Of a DNA stretch of 64,000 bases, positions 40,228 to 48,657 are shown one piece after another. Origin of the DNA: Geodermatophilaceae bacterium URHB0062 (GTDB lineage Bacteria; Actinomycetota; Actinomycetes; Mycobacteriales; Geodermatophilaceae). The stretch spans positions 62,001 to 126,000 of the forward strand of contig JHVO01000014.1 of NCBI GenBank assembly GCA_000620185.1, in the 5' to 3' direction. The position numbers and the translations under genes are program-made. Each line of letters starts with the position of its first letter. The first letter of the stretch is position 1. The notes beneath the pieces are model-generated. The model saw only the letters and a list, made by a program, of their open reading frames with translations, was not told the DNA's origin and did no database searches.

Positions 40228-40656
40228 TCACCCCTCAGGTGCCTGGTGCAGCCACGGTGCGTAGGAGATGCCGACGATGACGCCCTCGAGGGACTGGAGC
40301 CGGGTGACCGTCTGTCCCCACGGTTCGGTGCGTGCCGGGTGGAGAAGGGTGAGGCCATCCTTCTCGAGTTCCACGCCGGCTCGCTCCACTGCCGCCGGAT
40401 CGGCCACTTCGAACTCCACGCTCGCCTGCGGGACCGGCCGATCGGGGGGCCACTCCTCGCTACCGAAACAGGCCTGAGCGGCCTGCCGCAGAGGCCAGAG
40501 CCCGAAGTGCTTGGCCCCGTCGATGTCCTCGCTGTGCAGGTAGTCGTCACCCTCGGCCGCCTGAAGGGGAAGCCCCAACGTGGAGACGTAAAACGCCCGG
40601 CTCCGCTCCGGATCGGGCGTGATCACGGCCATGCTCGAGATGAACTGGATGTCCAT
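40228..40656 (-). CDS. VOC (glyoxalase-like) protein
   Basis: A 142-residue vicinal oxygen chelate domain: FISSMAVITPDPERSRAFYVSTLGLPLQ, then QASVEFEVADPAAVERAGVELEKDG and a last strand VIVGISYAPW. The usual metal ligands are only partly present, so ligand binding rather than catalysis is possible. AGAGGAGCG is a good ribosome site before ATG 40656. No operon partner. Confidence 0.75.
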   Translation of the reverse strand: MDIQFISSMAVITPDPERSRAFYVSTLGLPLQAAEGDDYLHSEDIDGAKHFGLWPLRQAAQACFGSEEWPPDRPVPQASVEFEVADPAAVERAGVELEKDGLTLLHPARTEPWGQTVTRLQSLEGVIVGISYAPWLHQAPEG

Positions 40657-40975
40657 GGGACGCTCCTCTGCCTCGCCTGGTGACAGGGGACTATCCGACC
40701 GTGGGGATGCGGCGGGCAACCCCGTGCTGAGCGACCTGAATGGGCTCCCCGAGGGCACTGCGGGGCAGCGGTGCAAACGGGCCGAACCAAGAACGAGGCT
40801 GTCCGACCGTGCCTCAAAGGCCGGTCGACAGCGCCGGTCTCATCGGTGTCGTCGAGCTCGGCCACAACACCAGTACGCGTGCACAGCAGCAGCCACTTTC
40901 CCGGCGGGTCGATCCGCAAGGCCTGCGCCGGCCCCTGCCAGCATGGCGATCCCTCCTCCGCAAGGAATCGTCTTC
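40657..40975. other. 319-base region without a gene
   Basis: Upstream of the secreted lectin gene and of the divergent VOC gene. It contains a direct repeat of TCCGACCGTG (about 40694 and 40804). I see no RNA gene or known riboswitch. It probably holds the two promoters. Confidence 0.4.
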
Positions 40976-43015
40976 ATGCGTCGTCTTCGCCGATCCGTTC
41001 GCGGGCCCCTTGTCGCGGTCCTCGCCCTCGTCGGGTTCGTGGCCACCGGCGGCTGGCTCGTGCCGGGGGCGGCGCGGGCCTCGGGTTGCACCGACGCGTG
41101 GGTAGGCCCTCAGGGCGCGACGAATCTGTCGGGCTCCTGGCACACCGCCGCCAACTGGAGCACTGGCGCCGTCCCCACCCCCGACGACGACGTGTGCCTG
41201 TCTGCGCCGGGTTCCTACACGGTCAGCGTGACGGCCGACGTTGCGGTCCACTCGGTGACCGTCGGAGACGGCGGGAACGCGCCCGTCCTGGCGCTGGAGA
41301 ACCACGCCACGGAGCTGACCCTCGCGCTGGGCGCCGACTCCACCATCGCGACGGGCGCGACTCTGCAGCTCTACACAGACAGCCCGTCCAGTTCCGACCT
41401 CGTGACCCTGGCGAGCGGCGCGATCCTGACCAATGCCGGCACACTCGACGTCGCACCGTCCGGAAGTGCTGAGGTCGATGGCGGGTTCGACAACCAAGGA
41501 ACCGTGATCGTCGGAGGGCGCCGATTCCCCGACCAACCGGTCTCCGCGCTTCGTCTGGCAGGGCCGCTGTCGAACCTCGACGGGGGCGTGCTGACCGGCG
41601 GCATCTGGGACAACCACGGATCGCTGCGGCTCCCGACCGACGCCTCCATCACCGTGAACGCGGCAACGGTCACCCAGCACCTGGCGAGCAGCATCTGCGG
41701 GGACGCCACCGACTTCTGCGGGTACACGACGAGCGGCCTGTTCCAGCCGGGGGTGAACCTCGGCAGCATCACCCTCGACGACGGCTTGTGGCACTGGAAC
41801 TCGGCGTTCGAGAACCGCGGCGCAGTCCATGTCGTCCACGGCGCCACGCTGTCGGCCAACGGCGGTTACACCCAGACTGCGCCCGCAAGCGGGCCGGCAC
41901 CGCTCACGACGGTGAGCGGTGACGACGGCTCGGGCCTGAACCCCCAGGCCTCACAGATCGATGCCGGTGCTCACGCACTGGTACTCGACGCCGGCACCCT
42001 CAGCGGCGACGGCTACGTCTACGCAGACGACGACGTGATCAACGCCGGGGCCGTCGTACGCCCCGATCCCACCCTGCACCTGAACTCGAACGGCGCAGGC
42101 GGGTACGTCCAACGCGCCGCCGGGGTCCTGGACGTCACTCTCACCGCGCCCGCGCATGCGACCGGCCTGGACACCGGGCCCGTCATCACGCTCGGCGGAA
42201 CACTGCGGATCACCACCGCCGCCGGTGTGACCCCGACCCCGGGGCTGGCCGTTCCGATCATCACCTCCTGGGCGCCGTACCCGAGCGGCAGCTTCACCTC
42301 GGTGACGTCCGGCTCGCCCTCCCCGGGGCACACCTGGCAGGTCGCCACGGCGCCGTTCCAAGCGGCAGCGCCGGCCGTGCCCGGCGTCTCGATCCGCTCG
42401 ATGCTGGCGCCCACGCTGACCGAGACGCTGTCGTCGAGCAGCGTCGCCTACGGGTCGGCGGTGCGCGTGACCGGCCGGCTGACCGTGGCGGGCGCGGCAG
42501 ATGCGAACGCACGCGTCACGCTGTATCGGCAGTCGATCGGCTCCGCGACCTGGACGGCAGTGGCCAGTGGCACCACGGGCAGCACCGGCACGGTGGCCTT
42601 CAGTGCCTTCCCGAGCGGGAGCTGTTCCTACCGCCTCGGCGCCGCAGCCGACGGGAGGCACGTCGCGGCGACCAGCGGATCGCTCCCCATAGCGGTCCAC
42701 ACGCTCAGGCTCGCCGCCGGACAGCAGGTCACCTCCCCCGACGCCGGCTACCGGCTGGTCATGCAGAGCGACGGCAACCTCGTCGAGTACGGGCCTGGCA
42801 ACCGCGTCGTCTGGTCCTCCCGCACGAACGGGCACCGCGGCGCGTACCTGACCATGCAGAGCGACGGCAATGCGGTCATCTACGCCGGCGGCCGGGCCCT
42901 GTGGACCACCCGGACCGGTGGCCACCCTCGCGCCCAGATGGTCGTGCAGAACGACGGGAACGTGGTCGTCTACTCGACGACCCGAGTCGCACTGTGGTCG
43001 TCAGGCCGTCGGTGA
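40976..43015 (+). CDS. Secreted beta-rich protein with C-terminal B-lectin domain
   Basis: A 679-residue exported protein. Signal peptide: MRRLRRSVRGPLVAVLALVGFVATGGWLV then AxA-like cleavage near GAARASG. Residues about 35-490 are Ser/Thr/Gly/Asn-rich short strands (TVSVTADVAVHSVTVGDG, TILTNAGTLDV-like) resembling a beta-helix. About 500-590 is an Ig-like repeat (VAYGSAVRVTGRLTVAG). The last 90 residues hold three bulb-type lectin units: LVMQSDGNLVEYG, LTMQSDGNAVIYA and MVVQNDGNVVVYS, each matching the mannose-binding QxDxNxVxY pattern. Probably an adhesin or glycan-binding surface protein. AAGGA precedes ATG 40976. Not anchored by an obvious sortase motif. Confidence 0.82.
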   Translation: MRRLRRSVRGPLVAVLALVGFVATGGWLVPGAARASGCTDAWVGPQGATNLSGSWHTAANWSTGAVPTPDDDVCLSAPGSYTVSVTADVAVHSVTVGDGGNAPVLALENHATELTLALGADSTIATGATLQLYTDSPSSSDLVTLASGAILTNAGTLDVAPSGSAEVDGGFDNQGTVIVGGRRFPDQPVSALRLAGPLSNLDGGVLTGGIWDNHGSLRLPTDASITVNAATVTQHLASSICGDATDFCGYTTSGLFQPGVNLGSITLDDGLWHWNSAFENRGAVHVVHGATLSANGGYTQTAPASGPAPLTTVSGDDGSGLNPQASQIDAGAHALVLDAGTLSGDGYVYADDDVINAGAVVRPDPTLHLNSNGAGGYVQRAAGVLDVTLTAPAHATGLDTGPVITLGGTLRITTAAGVTPTPGLAVPIITSWAPYPSGSFTSVTSGSPSPGHTWQVATAPFQAAAPAVPGVSIRSMLAPTLTETLSSSSVAYGSAVRVTGRLTVAGAADANARVTLYRQSIGSATWTAVASGTTGSTGTVAFSAFPSGSCSYRLGAAADGRHVAATSGSLPIAVHTLRLAAGQQVTSPDAGYRLVMQSDGNLVEYGPGNRVVWSSRTNGHRGAYLTMQSDGNAVIYAGGRALWTTRTGGHPRAQMVVQNDGNVVVYSTTRVALWSSGRR

Positions 43016-43052
43016 CGTCCGCGTGAGGTCCTTGCAGGTCCGCCGGGCAGGA

Positions 43053-43067
43053 GCAGGTTCGACCTGC
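43053..43067 (+). terminator. Short hairpin after the lectin gene
   Basis: GCAGGT-tcg-ACCTGC followed by accctttc, between the convergent lectin and amylosucrase genes. Weak to moderate terminator. Confidence 0.4.
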
Positions 43068-43086
43068 ACCCTTTCGACACCCGTGC

Positions 43087-45063
43087 TCACGGTTCGGCGA
43101 ACCAGGCGAAGCCGAGGCCCGGCAGGAGCAGCCGGTCGGCCCGGAACTCGGGTGTGCCGTCGCTCGCGAGCACCGGTGCGAACGTCCCGAAGCCGGTCAC
43201 CGTGTCGGCGTCGACCAGTTGCGCGGCGGGGCTGAAGTTCGCCACCCCGACGAAGGTGCCGCTGCGCGGGTGGCGGCGGCGCCAGACCAGCAGGGCGGCC
43301 TTGCCCACGTCCACGATGTGGCACTCGCCCCCGGCCGTCAGCGCGGGCAGGCCGCGCCGCGCCTCCCCCAGCCGCTGCAACCAGCCGAACACGCGGCCCT
43401 CGATCGTCTCCGGATCCGAGCGCCGTTCCGCGGCAGCCCAGTCCATCGGAGGGCGGTGCATCCAGCGGTTGTCCGGAGCCCGCTCCGGGTCGGCGAGGTA
43501 GCCGGTGTCGTTGCGAAGCGCCAGTTCGTCGCCCATGTACAGCAGCGGGATGCCGCCGAACGAGTAGATGACGGAGTAGAGCAGCACCAGCCGCCTGATC
43601 CCCCGCTCCAGGGCGGCGTCGTCGCCGTCCTCGAGTGCCTGCTCGATGCCGCAGAGCGAGGCCGCCGATCCGGAGATGCGGGCGTCGCCGGTGGCCTCGT
43701 TCTCCTGGAACAGCGCACCCCGGGCGAACGACCCCGGGAACCGGCCGCTGAAGAACTCGTTCAGGAAGCGCCGATGGCCGAAGCCGCTGACCCCCGCGGC
43801 CCCGGCGTCCGTGTCGCTGACCGCCCAGCCGATGTCGTCGTGCCCCCGCACGTACGTCACCCAGGATGTGGGCGCGGGGATCTGCGGCATCCGCCCGAGC
43901 GCGTGCGCGGCGAGGGTCGCGTCACCGGTCGCCAGGCTGCTCCAGAGCATCACCATCAGCTGGTTGTGGTACGCCAGCTCGCACTCGGGCCGGTACCGGT
44001 CGTGCCCGCCGAGGTAGGGCACCAGGTCCTCCGGCGAGACGATCGCCTCGGCCTTGAACACCACGCCCGGGGCGGCGATCCGGGTCAGGCCGTGCAGCAT
44101 CTGCAGGAGGAGGTGTCCCTCGGGCTGGTTCTGGCAGGTCGTGCCCAGCCGCTTCCACATGAACGGGACGGCGTCCATGCGGAAGACGTCGACGCCCCGG
44201 TTGGCGAGCCAGGTGATCTCCCCGAGCATCGCCAGCGGGACGGCGGGGTTCGTGTAGTCCAGATCCCATTGGTACGGCCAGAACGTCGTCCACACCCAGC
44301 CGCCGTCGCCGCCGCACGCCTCGGGCACCCAGGTGAACGAGCCCGGCGCCCGGTCGGGGAACACCTCGGGAATCGTGGCGTCGTACGCGTCGGGCATCGT
44401 GCGGTCGGGGAAGGCCGTGTAGAAGCCCGCGTACTCGGGGTCGCCGGCCAGCCATCCCTGCGCCCACCGGTGCTCGCGCGCGGTGTGGTTGAGCACCAGG
44501 TCGATGCAGAGACTCATGCCACGGTCGTGCAGCGCACGGGCGACGTCCTCCAGGTCGTCCATCGTCCCCAGTCGAGGGTCGACCGCCCGGTAGTCCGAGA
44601 CGGCGTATCCACCGTCGTTCTCGCCCGGCCGCGGCTGCAGCAGCGGCATGACGTGCAGATACGTCGTGCCCAGTTCACCGAGGTAGTCGAGCCTCGCCGG
44701 CAGCTCGGCGAGGGTGCCGCAGAAGCGGTCGACGTAGCAGACGTAGCCCTGCATCCGCGGGCGCTGGAACCATCCGGGGTCGATCTCGCGCCGCCGGTCG
44801 AGACGGCGGAGCTCGTCCGGCCGGGTGGCCGCGGCGTCGAGCACGATGCGCAGCGCCCGATCGAGGAGCGGGGTGGCGGTCTGCTCGTCGCCGCCGCCGT
44901 AGAGCTGCGCGAGCGGTGCGTGGACGTCCTCGAGCGCCACCTCGGCGCGGGTCAGGAAGGCATCGGCATCGGCCGGCCCGAGGGCCGCGACCGCGTCCTC
45001 GGCGAGGCGCGGGCGGACGGCCGCCCACGCCCGCTCTGCGGCCGTCCGGCCGGGGGTGCTCAG
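43087..45063 (-). CDS. Amylosucrase (GH13), likely CTG start
   Basis: A GH13 glucosyltransferase matching amylosucrase throughout: MQGYVCYVDRFCGTLAELPARLDYL, YLHVMPLLQPRPGENDGGYAVSDYR, nucleophile Asp in VDVFRMDAVPF, acid/base Glu in VVFKAEAIV, and YVRGHDDIGW. It makes alpha-1,4-glucan and fructose-derived products from sucrose. CGGAGG lies 6 bases before a CTG at 45063, giving 658 residues, close to the roughly 636-650 of characterised enzymes. A GTG start at 45174 would add 37 Arg-rich residues, has no ribosome site, and would leave only 34 bases for two divergent promoters. The CTG start is therefore preferred but unproven. Confidence 0.88.
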   Translation of the reverse strand: MSTPGRTAAERAWAAVRPRLAEDAVAALGPADADAFLTRAEVALEDVHAPLAQLYGGGDEQTATPLLDRALRIVLDAAATRPDELRRLDRRREIDPGWFQRPRMQGYVCYVDRFCGTLAELPARLDYLGELGTTYLHVMPLLQPRPGENDGGYAVSDYRAVDPRLGTMDDLEDVARALHDRGMSLCIDLVLNHTAREHRWAQGWLAGDPEYAGFYTAFPDRTMPDAYDATIPEVFPDRAPGSFTWVPEACGGDGGWVWTTFWPYQWDLDYTNPAVPLAMLGEITWLANRGVDVFRMDAVPFMWKRLGTTCQNQPEGHLLLQMLHGLTRIAAPGVVFKAEAIVSPEDLVPYLGGHDRYRPECELAYHNQLMVMLWSSLATGDATLAAHALGRMPQIPAPTSWVTYVRGHDDIGWAVSDTDAGAAGVSGFGHRRFLNEFFSGRFPGSFARGALFQENEATGDARISGSAASLCGIEQALEDGDDAALERGIRRLVLLYSVIYSFGGIPLLYMGDELALRNDTGYLADPERAPDNRWMHRPPMDWAAAERRSDPETIEGRVFGWLQRLGEARRGLPALTAGGECHIVDVGKAALLVWRRRHPRSGTFVGVANFSPAAQLVDADTVTGFGTFAPVLASDGTPEFRADRLLLPGLGFAWFAEP

Positions 45064-45208
45064 CGGGATCCTCCGTCGATCATCGGCCCAGTATCGGGGC
45101 AGGTTCCGAGCGCGGCAGGACGGTTGTTCGCCCACGGCATGACCGGTGCCGGACCGGGCTCCGAAGGGGTTCACTGGAGACCTGTAACGCCGTAATCGGG
45201 AGGCCGCC

Positions 45209-46156
45209 ATGAGCTCGGCACCGGAGCAGGACATCGGCGCGCTGGACGCCTACTCGCGCATCGTCACCGCGGTCGCGGGCGACCTCACTCCACACGTCGC
45301 CGCGCTGGAGGTCGCCGGTCCGGGCGGCCGCGGCGGTGGATCGGCCGTCGTCTTCACCGACGACCGGTTGTTGCTGACCAACGCCCACGTCGTGGCGGGG
45401 GCGACCCGCGGCCGGGCGGTGTTCTCCGACGGCACGGAGGCCGACATCGACATCGTCGGCGCCGACCCGCTCTCGGACCTGGCTGTGGTCCGCGCCCGGA
45501 CGACGACGCCCCCGCCCGCCGAGCTCGGCGACGCGGGCACCCTGCGGGTCGGGCAGCTGGTGGTCGCCGTCGGCAATCCGCTCGGCCTGGCCGGGTCGGT
45601 GACCGCCGGGGTGGTCAGCGGGCTGGGGCGCTCGCTGCCCACGCGCGACGGCCGGACGGCGCGGGTGGTCGAGGACGTCATCCAGACCGACGCGGCGCTC
45701 AACCCCGGCAACTCCGGCGGCGCGCTCGCCGACTCGTCGTCCCGCGTGGTCGGCATCAACACCGCCGTGGCCGGCTGGGGTCTGGGCCTGGCAGTGCCGA
45801 TCAACGACACCAGCCGACGGATCATCGGCGCGCTGGTCAGCCACGGCCGCGTGCGCCGGGCGTTCCTCGGGCTCGTCAGCACGCCCGCTCCCCTGCCCGC
45901 CCAGCTCGCCGAGCGGACCGGCCGCCGGCGCGGGCTGCGGATCGTCGACGTCGTCCCCGGCGGCCCGGCCGACCGGTCGGGGCTGAAGGCCGGCGACCTC
46001 GTGCTCGAGGCGGGCCGCCGGCCGGTGGCGGACGCGCAGAGCCTGCAGCGGCTGCTGTTCGCCGACGCGATCGACCGGCCGCTGCCGATGACGGTGTACC
46101 GCCGGGGCGCGATGGTCGACGTCATCAGCGTGCCCACCGAACTCACCGGCGGCTGA
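45209..46156 (+). CDS. HtrA/DegP-like serine protease without visible export signal
   Basis: A 315-residue S1C protease. Catalytic triad: His in LLTNAHVVAG, Asp in DPLSDLAVV, Ser in NPGNSGGALAD. A PDZ-like domain (about 215-310) starts FLGLVSTPAPLPAQ with VVPGGPADRSGLKAGDLVLEAG. Most HtrA proteins have a signal peptide or N-terminal anchor; this one begins MSSAPEQDIGALDAYSR, so it should be cytosolic. GGGAGG precedes ATG 45209. Divergent from amylosucrase; the deaminase follows on the same strand after 20 bases. Confidence 0.88.
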   Translation: MSSAPEQDIGALDAYSRIVTAVAGDLTPHVAALEVAGPGGRGGGSAVVFTDDRLLLTNAHVVAGATRGRAVFSDGTEADIDIVGADPLSDLAVVRARTTTPPPAELGDAGTLRVGQLVVAVGNPLGLAGSVTAGVVSGLGRSLPTRDGRTARVVEDVIQTDAALNPGNSGGALADSSSRVVGINTAVAGWGLGLAVPINDTSRRIIGALVSHGRVRRAFLGLVSTPAPLPAQLAERTGRRRGLRIVDVVPGGPADRSGLKAGDLVLEAGRRPVADAQSLQRLLFADAIDRPLPMTVYRRGAMVDVISVPTELTGG

Positions 46157-46176
46157 CCGCTTGGTTGACTGACCGG

Positions 46177-47160
46177 ATGCTGCCGCTCGCCGAACTCCAC
46201 CTGCACGTCGAAGGCACGCTCGAGGCCGACCTCCTGGTGACCCTGGCCCGCCGCAACGACGTGCCCTTGCCCTCCTACGACCCGGCCGAGCTCACCGCCC
46301 GGTACGCGAACTTCGGCGACCTGCAGGCGTTCCTCGACGTGTACTACGCCAACCTCGCGGTGCTGCGGACCGAGCAGGACTTCCACGACCTCGCGGCGGC
46401 GTACGTGACCCGCGCGGCGGCGGCCGGGGTGCGGCGGGCGGAGATCTTCTGCGACCCGCAGACCCACCTCGCCAACGGAGTGCCGCTCGAGGTCGTGTTC
46501 GGCGGGCTGGGCGCGGCGCTCGCCGAGGCCCGCGCGAACGGGCTGTCCGCCGACCTGATCGTGTGCTTCCTGCGGGACCTCGGCGGCGACGCGGCCGAGG
46601 AGCTGCTCCGGCAGGCGCTGCCCTTCCGCGAGCACTTCATCGGGGTGGGGCTGGACTCGGCGGAGGTCGGCTGGCCGCCGGCGCTGTTCCGGCGGGCGTA
46701 CGAGATGGCCGCCGCCGAGGGGCTGCACCGGGTGGCGCACGCCGGCGAGGAGGGCGGCCCGGAGTACGTGCGGGAGGCGCTCGACGCGCTGGGCGTGGAG
46801 CGGATCGACCACGGCAACCGCGCCCTCGAGGACGCCGACCTGGTGGCCCGGCTGCGCGACGAGCGGGTGCCGCTGACGGTGTGCCCCCTGTCGAACGTGG
46901 CGCTCAAGGGCGTGGCCCGGATCGAGGAGCACCCGCTGCCCCGGATGCTCGAACTCGGTCTGGTGGCCACGCTGAACAGCGACGACCCCGCCTACTTCGG
47001 CGGCGGCATCGACGCGAACGTCGCCGCCGTCCGGACGTCGCTCGGCCTGACCGACGACGACCTGGCGACGCTGGCCGCGAACTCTTTCGAGGCCGCGTTC
47101 ATCGGTGAGACCGACCGCGCGCGCTGGCTGGCCGAGGTGGCCGCCTGGCGAGCCGGCTGA
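46177..47160 (+). CDS. Adenosine/adenine deaminase family, adenine deaminase-like
   Basis: A 327-residue metal-dependent deaminase (ATG 46177; TTG 46165 possible). AELHLHVEGTLE gives two zinc His ligands, HAGEEGGPEYV the third His and catalytic Glu, and NSDDPAYFGGG the zinc Asp and general base. The DPAYFGG ending is typical of the adenine deaminase (Aah1-like) branch, whereas true adenosine deaminases have TDDP(L/A) variants, so adenine to hypoxanthine is the better guess. Purine salvage, cytosolic. Follows the protease gene closely. Confidence 0.85.
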   Translation: MLPLAELHLHVEGTLEADLLVTLARRNDVPLPSYDPAELTARYANFGDLQAFLDVYYANLAVLRTEQDFHDLAAAYVTRAAAAGVRRAEIFCDPQTHLANGVPLEVVFGGLGAALAEARANGLSADLIVCFLRDLGGDAAEELLRQALPFREHFIGVGLDSAEVGWPPALFRRAYEMAAAEGLHRVAHAGEEGGPEYVREALDALGVERIDHGNRALEDADLVARLRDERVPLTVCPLSNVALKGVARIEEHPLPRMLELGLVATLNSDDPAYFGGGIDANVAAVRTSLGLTDDDLATLAANSFEAAFIGETDRARWLAEVAAWRAG

Positions 47161-47161
47161 C

Positions 47162-47344
47162 CTACGACTGGGCGGCCAGGCGGGCGTCGAGCAGGCGATT
47201 CACGGCGTCCTCGGCGTCGTCGACGAGACGCTGGTTCTCGCCCGACGGGCACCGCGTGAAACCGGAACGGGCGGCGCCGAGCGCGATGTAGGCGACAGCG
47301 ATGTCGAGGTCGATCTCATCGATGCTGGTGACGGTCGGGCTCAT
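47162..47344 (-). CDS. 60-residue hypothetical protein
   Basis: A short gene with strong GAGGAGG 5 bases before ATG 47344. The acidic N-terminus (TSIDEIDLDIAVAYIALGAARSGF) precedes a helical C-terminus (RLVDDAEDAVNRLLDARLAAQS). Not recognised. It ends two bases after the convergent deaminase stop. Confidence 0.6.
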   Translation of the reverse strand: MSPTVTSIDEIDLDIAVAYIALGAARSGFTRCPSGENQRLVDDAEDAVNRLLDARLAAQS

Positions 47345-47466
47345 GGCGGCCTCCTCGCGGTCCCGATTCCTTCGACGTCCTGCACGCTAGACACCGGGTA
47401 TGACGGTTCAGATACGCCGAAATGTCCGCCGCTCGCGTGTGCCGCCCCATCCGCCCCGGATCTCCC

Positions 47467-48657
47467 TCATCCGAGAATGTCCTCCCGCACCGCGGCGACC
47501 ACCTCGTCCAGAGCGGTGAGACTGTGCCCGCTCACGAGGGCGTCGCAGTACGGCAACGCCGCGGCCATCCCACCCGCGAGCGGCGCGAAGCCCGGCGCGG
47601 CCTTCCGCGGGTTCACCCACACGATGCGGTGCGCCAGCCGGCGCAGCCTGCGCATCGCCTCGGCGACGTCCTCGGGGTCGTCCCGGGCCCAACCGTCGGA
47701 CAGCACGACGACGACGGCGCCGCGGGCCAGGCCCCGGCGCCCGTGGTCGGCGACGAAGCGCCCGATGCCCTCGGCGAGCCGGGTGCCGCCGGCCCAGTCC
47801 GACGCCGTGGCGCCCGCACGCGCGAGCGCCTGGTCGGCGTTCCGGATCGCCAGCTGACGGGTCAGCCGGGTCAGCCGGGTGGCGAAGACGAACGCCTCCG
47901 CGCGGGCGCCGGCGACCGCGCCCTGCAGCAAGGTCAGGTAGACCCGCGTGTAGGGCTCCATGGAGCCGGAGACGTCGCACAGCAGCACCAGCCGCCGCGG
48001 CTGGGTGCGGCGGCGGGCGTGTACCAGCCGGACCGGGTCGCCGCCGGTGCGCTGCGCCGTCCGCACGGTGCGCCGCAGGTCCAGCCGGGCGCCGGCGCGG
48101 CGGGACGGGCGGGTCCGCCGGCTGGACCGCTCGGGCGTGCCGATCACGAGCCGCCGCACCAGGTGCCGCACCGACTCGAGCTCCTCGGCGGTGAGGTCGG
48201 CGAACGACGTGGTGTGCAGCCGCTCCTCCGCGGAGGCGGCGGCGAGCAGCACCTCCCGCTCCCCCTCGGCGCCGTTCCCGCTCGACGACGTCCCCACCCC
48301 GCTCGCCGCTGCCGGGCCCTCCCGAGCCGGCCGGTCGTCGGCCGCCGACGGGCCGGTGCGCGGCTCGCTGCCGATCGACGGCGGCGCGGTCGGGTCGCCG
48401 CGGGAGTCCGCCGGGTCGAGCAGCCCGTCGAAGACGGCCGAGAAGACCGCGTCGAAGACCGGCAGCTGCGCGCGGTCGGTGACGAGGCTGACCCGGCAGG
48501 CCCAGTACAGCGCGCCGCGGTCGACCGGCGGCACCAGCTGCAGGGCGCGGGTCAGTCCGGCCGCCCGCTCCGGCGTCACCGGCAGCCCGGCCCGGTGCAG
48601 CGCCGTCGTGAAGGCCACGGCGAGCGGGCCGGGGGCGACGGCCGGCAGGTCAGGCAC
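47467..48657 (-). CDS. coxE: VWA-domain protein, CoxE-like
   Basis: A 396-residue protein. Residues 1-90 are helical, 90-150 low-complexity, then a von Willebrand A domain from about 225 with MIDAS motif LLCDVSGSMEPY, Thr in ADWAGGTRL-type loop and VVVLSDGWARDDP. CoxE works with the MoxR ATPase CoxD to mature the CuSMoO2 site of CO dehydrogenase. The GTG start at 48657 overlaps the MoxR gene end by 8 bases. Last gene of the cox operon. Confidence 0.85.
   Translation of the reverse strand: MPDLPAVAPGPLAVAFTTALHRAGLPVTPERAAGLTRALQLVPPVDRGALYWACRVSLVTDRAQLPVFDAVFSAVFDGLLDPADSRGDPTAPPSIGSEPRTGPSAADDRPAREGPAAASGVGTSSSGNGAEGEREVLLAAASAEERLHTTSFADLTAEELESVRHLVRRLVIGTPERSSRRTRPSRRAGARLDLRRTVRTAQRTGGDPVRLVHARRRTQPRRLVLLCDVSGSMEPYTRVYLTLLQGAVAGARAEAFVFATRLTRLTRQLAIRNADQALARAGATASDWAGGTRLAEGIGRFVADHGRRGLARGAVVVVLSDGWARDDPEDVAEAMRRLRRLAHRIVWVNPRKAAPGFAPLAGGMAAALPYCDALVSGHSLTALDEVVAAVREDILG

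Noticed and set aside
40657-40975. A riboswitch upstream of the secreted lectin gene
   Set aside because: The region is long enough, but I could not match a known riboswitch consensus; only a short direct repeat is visible.
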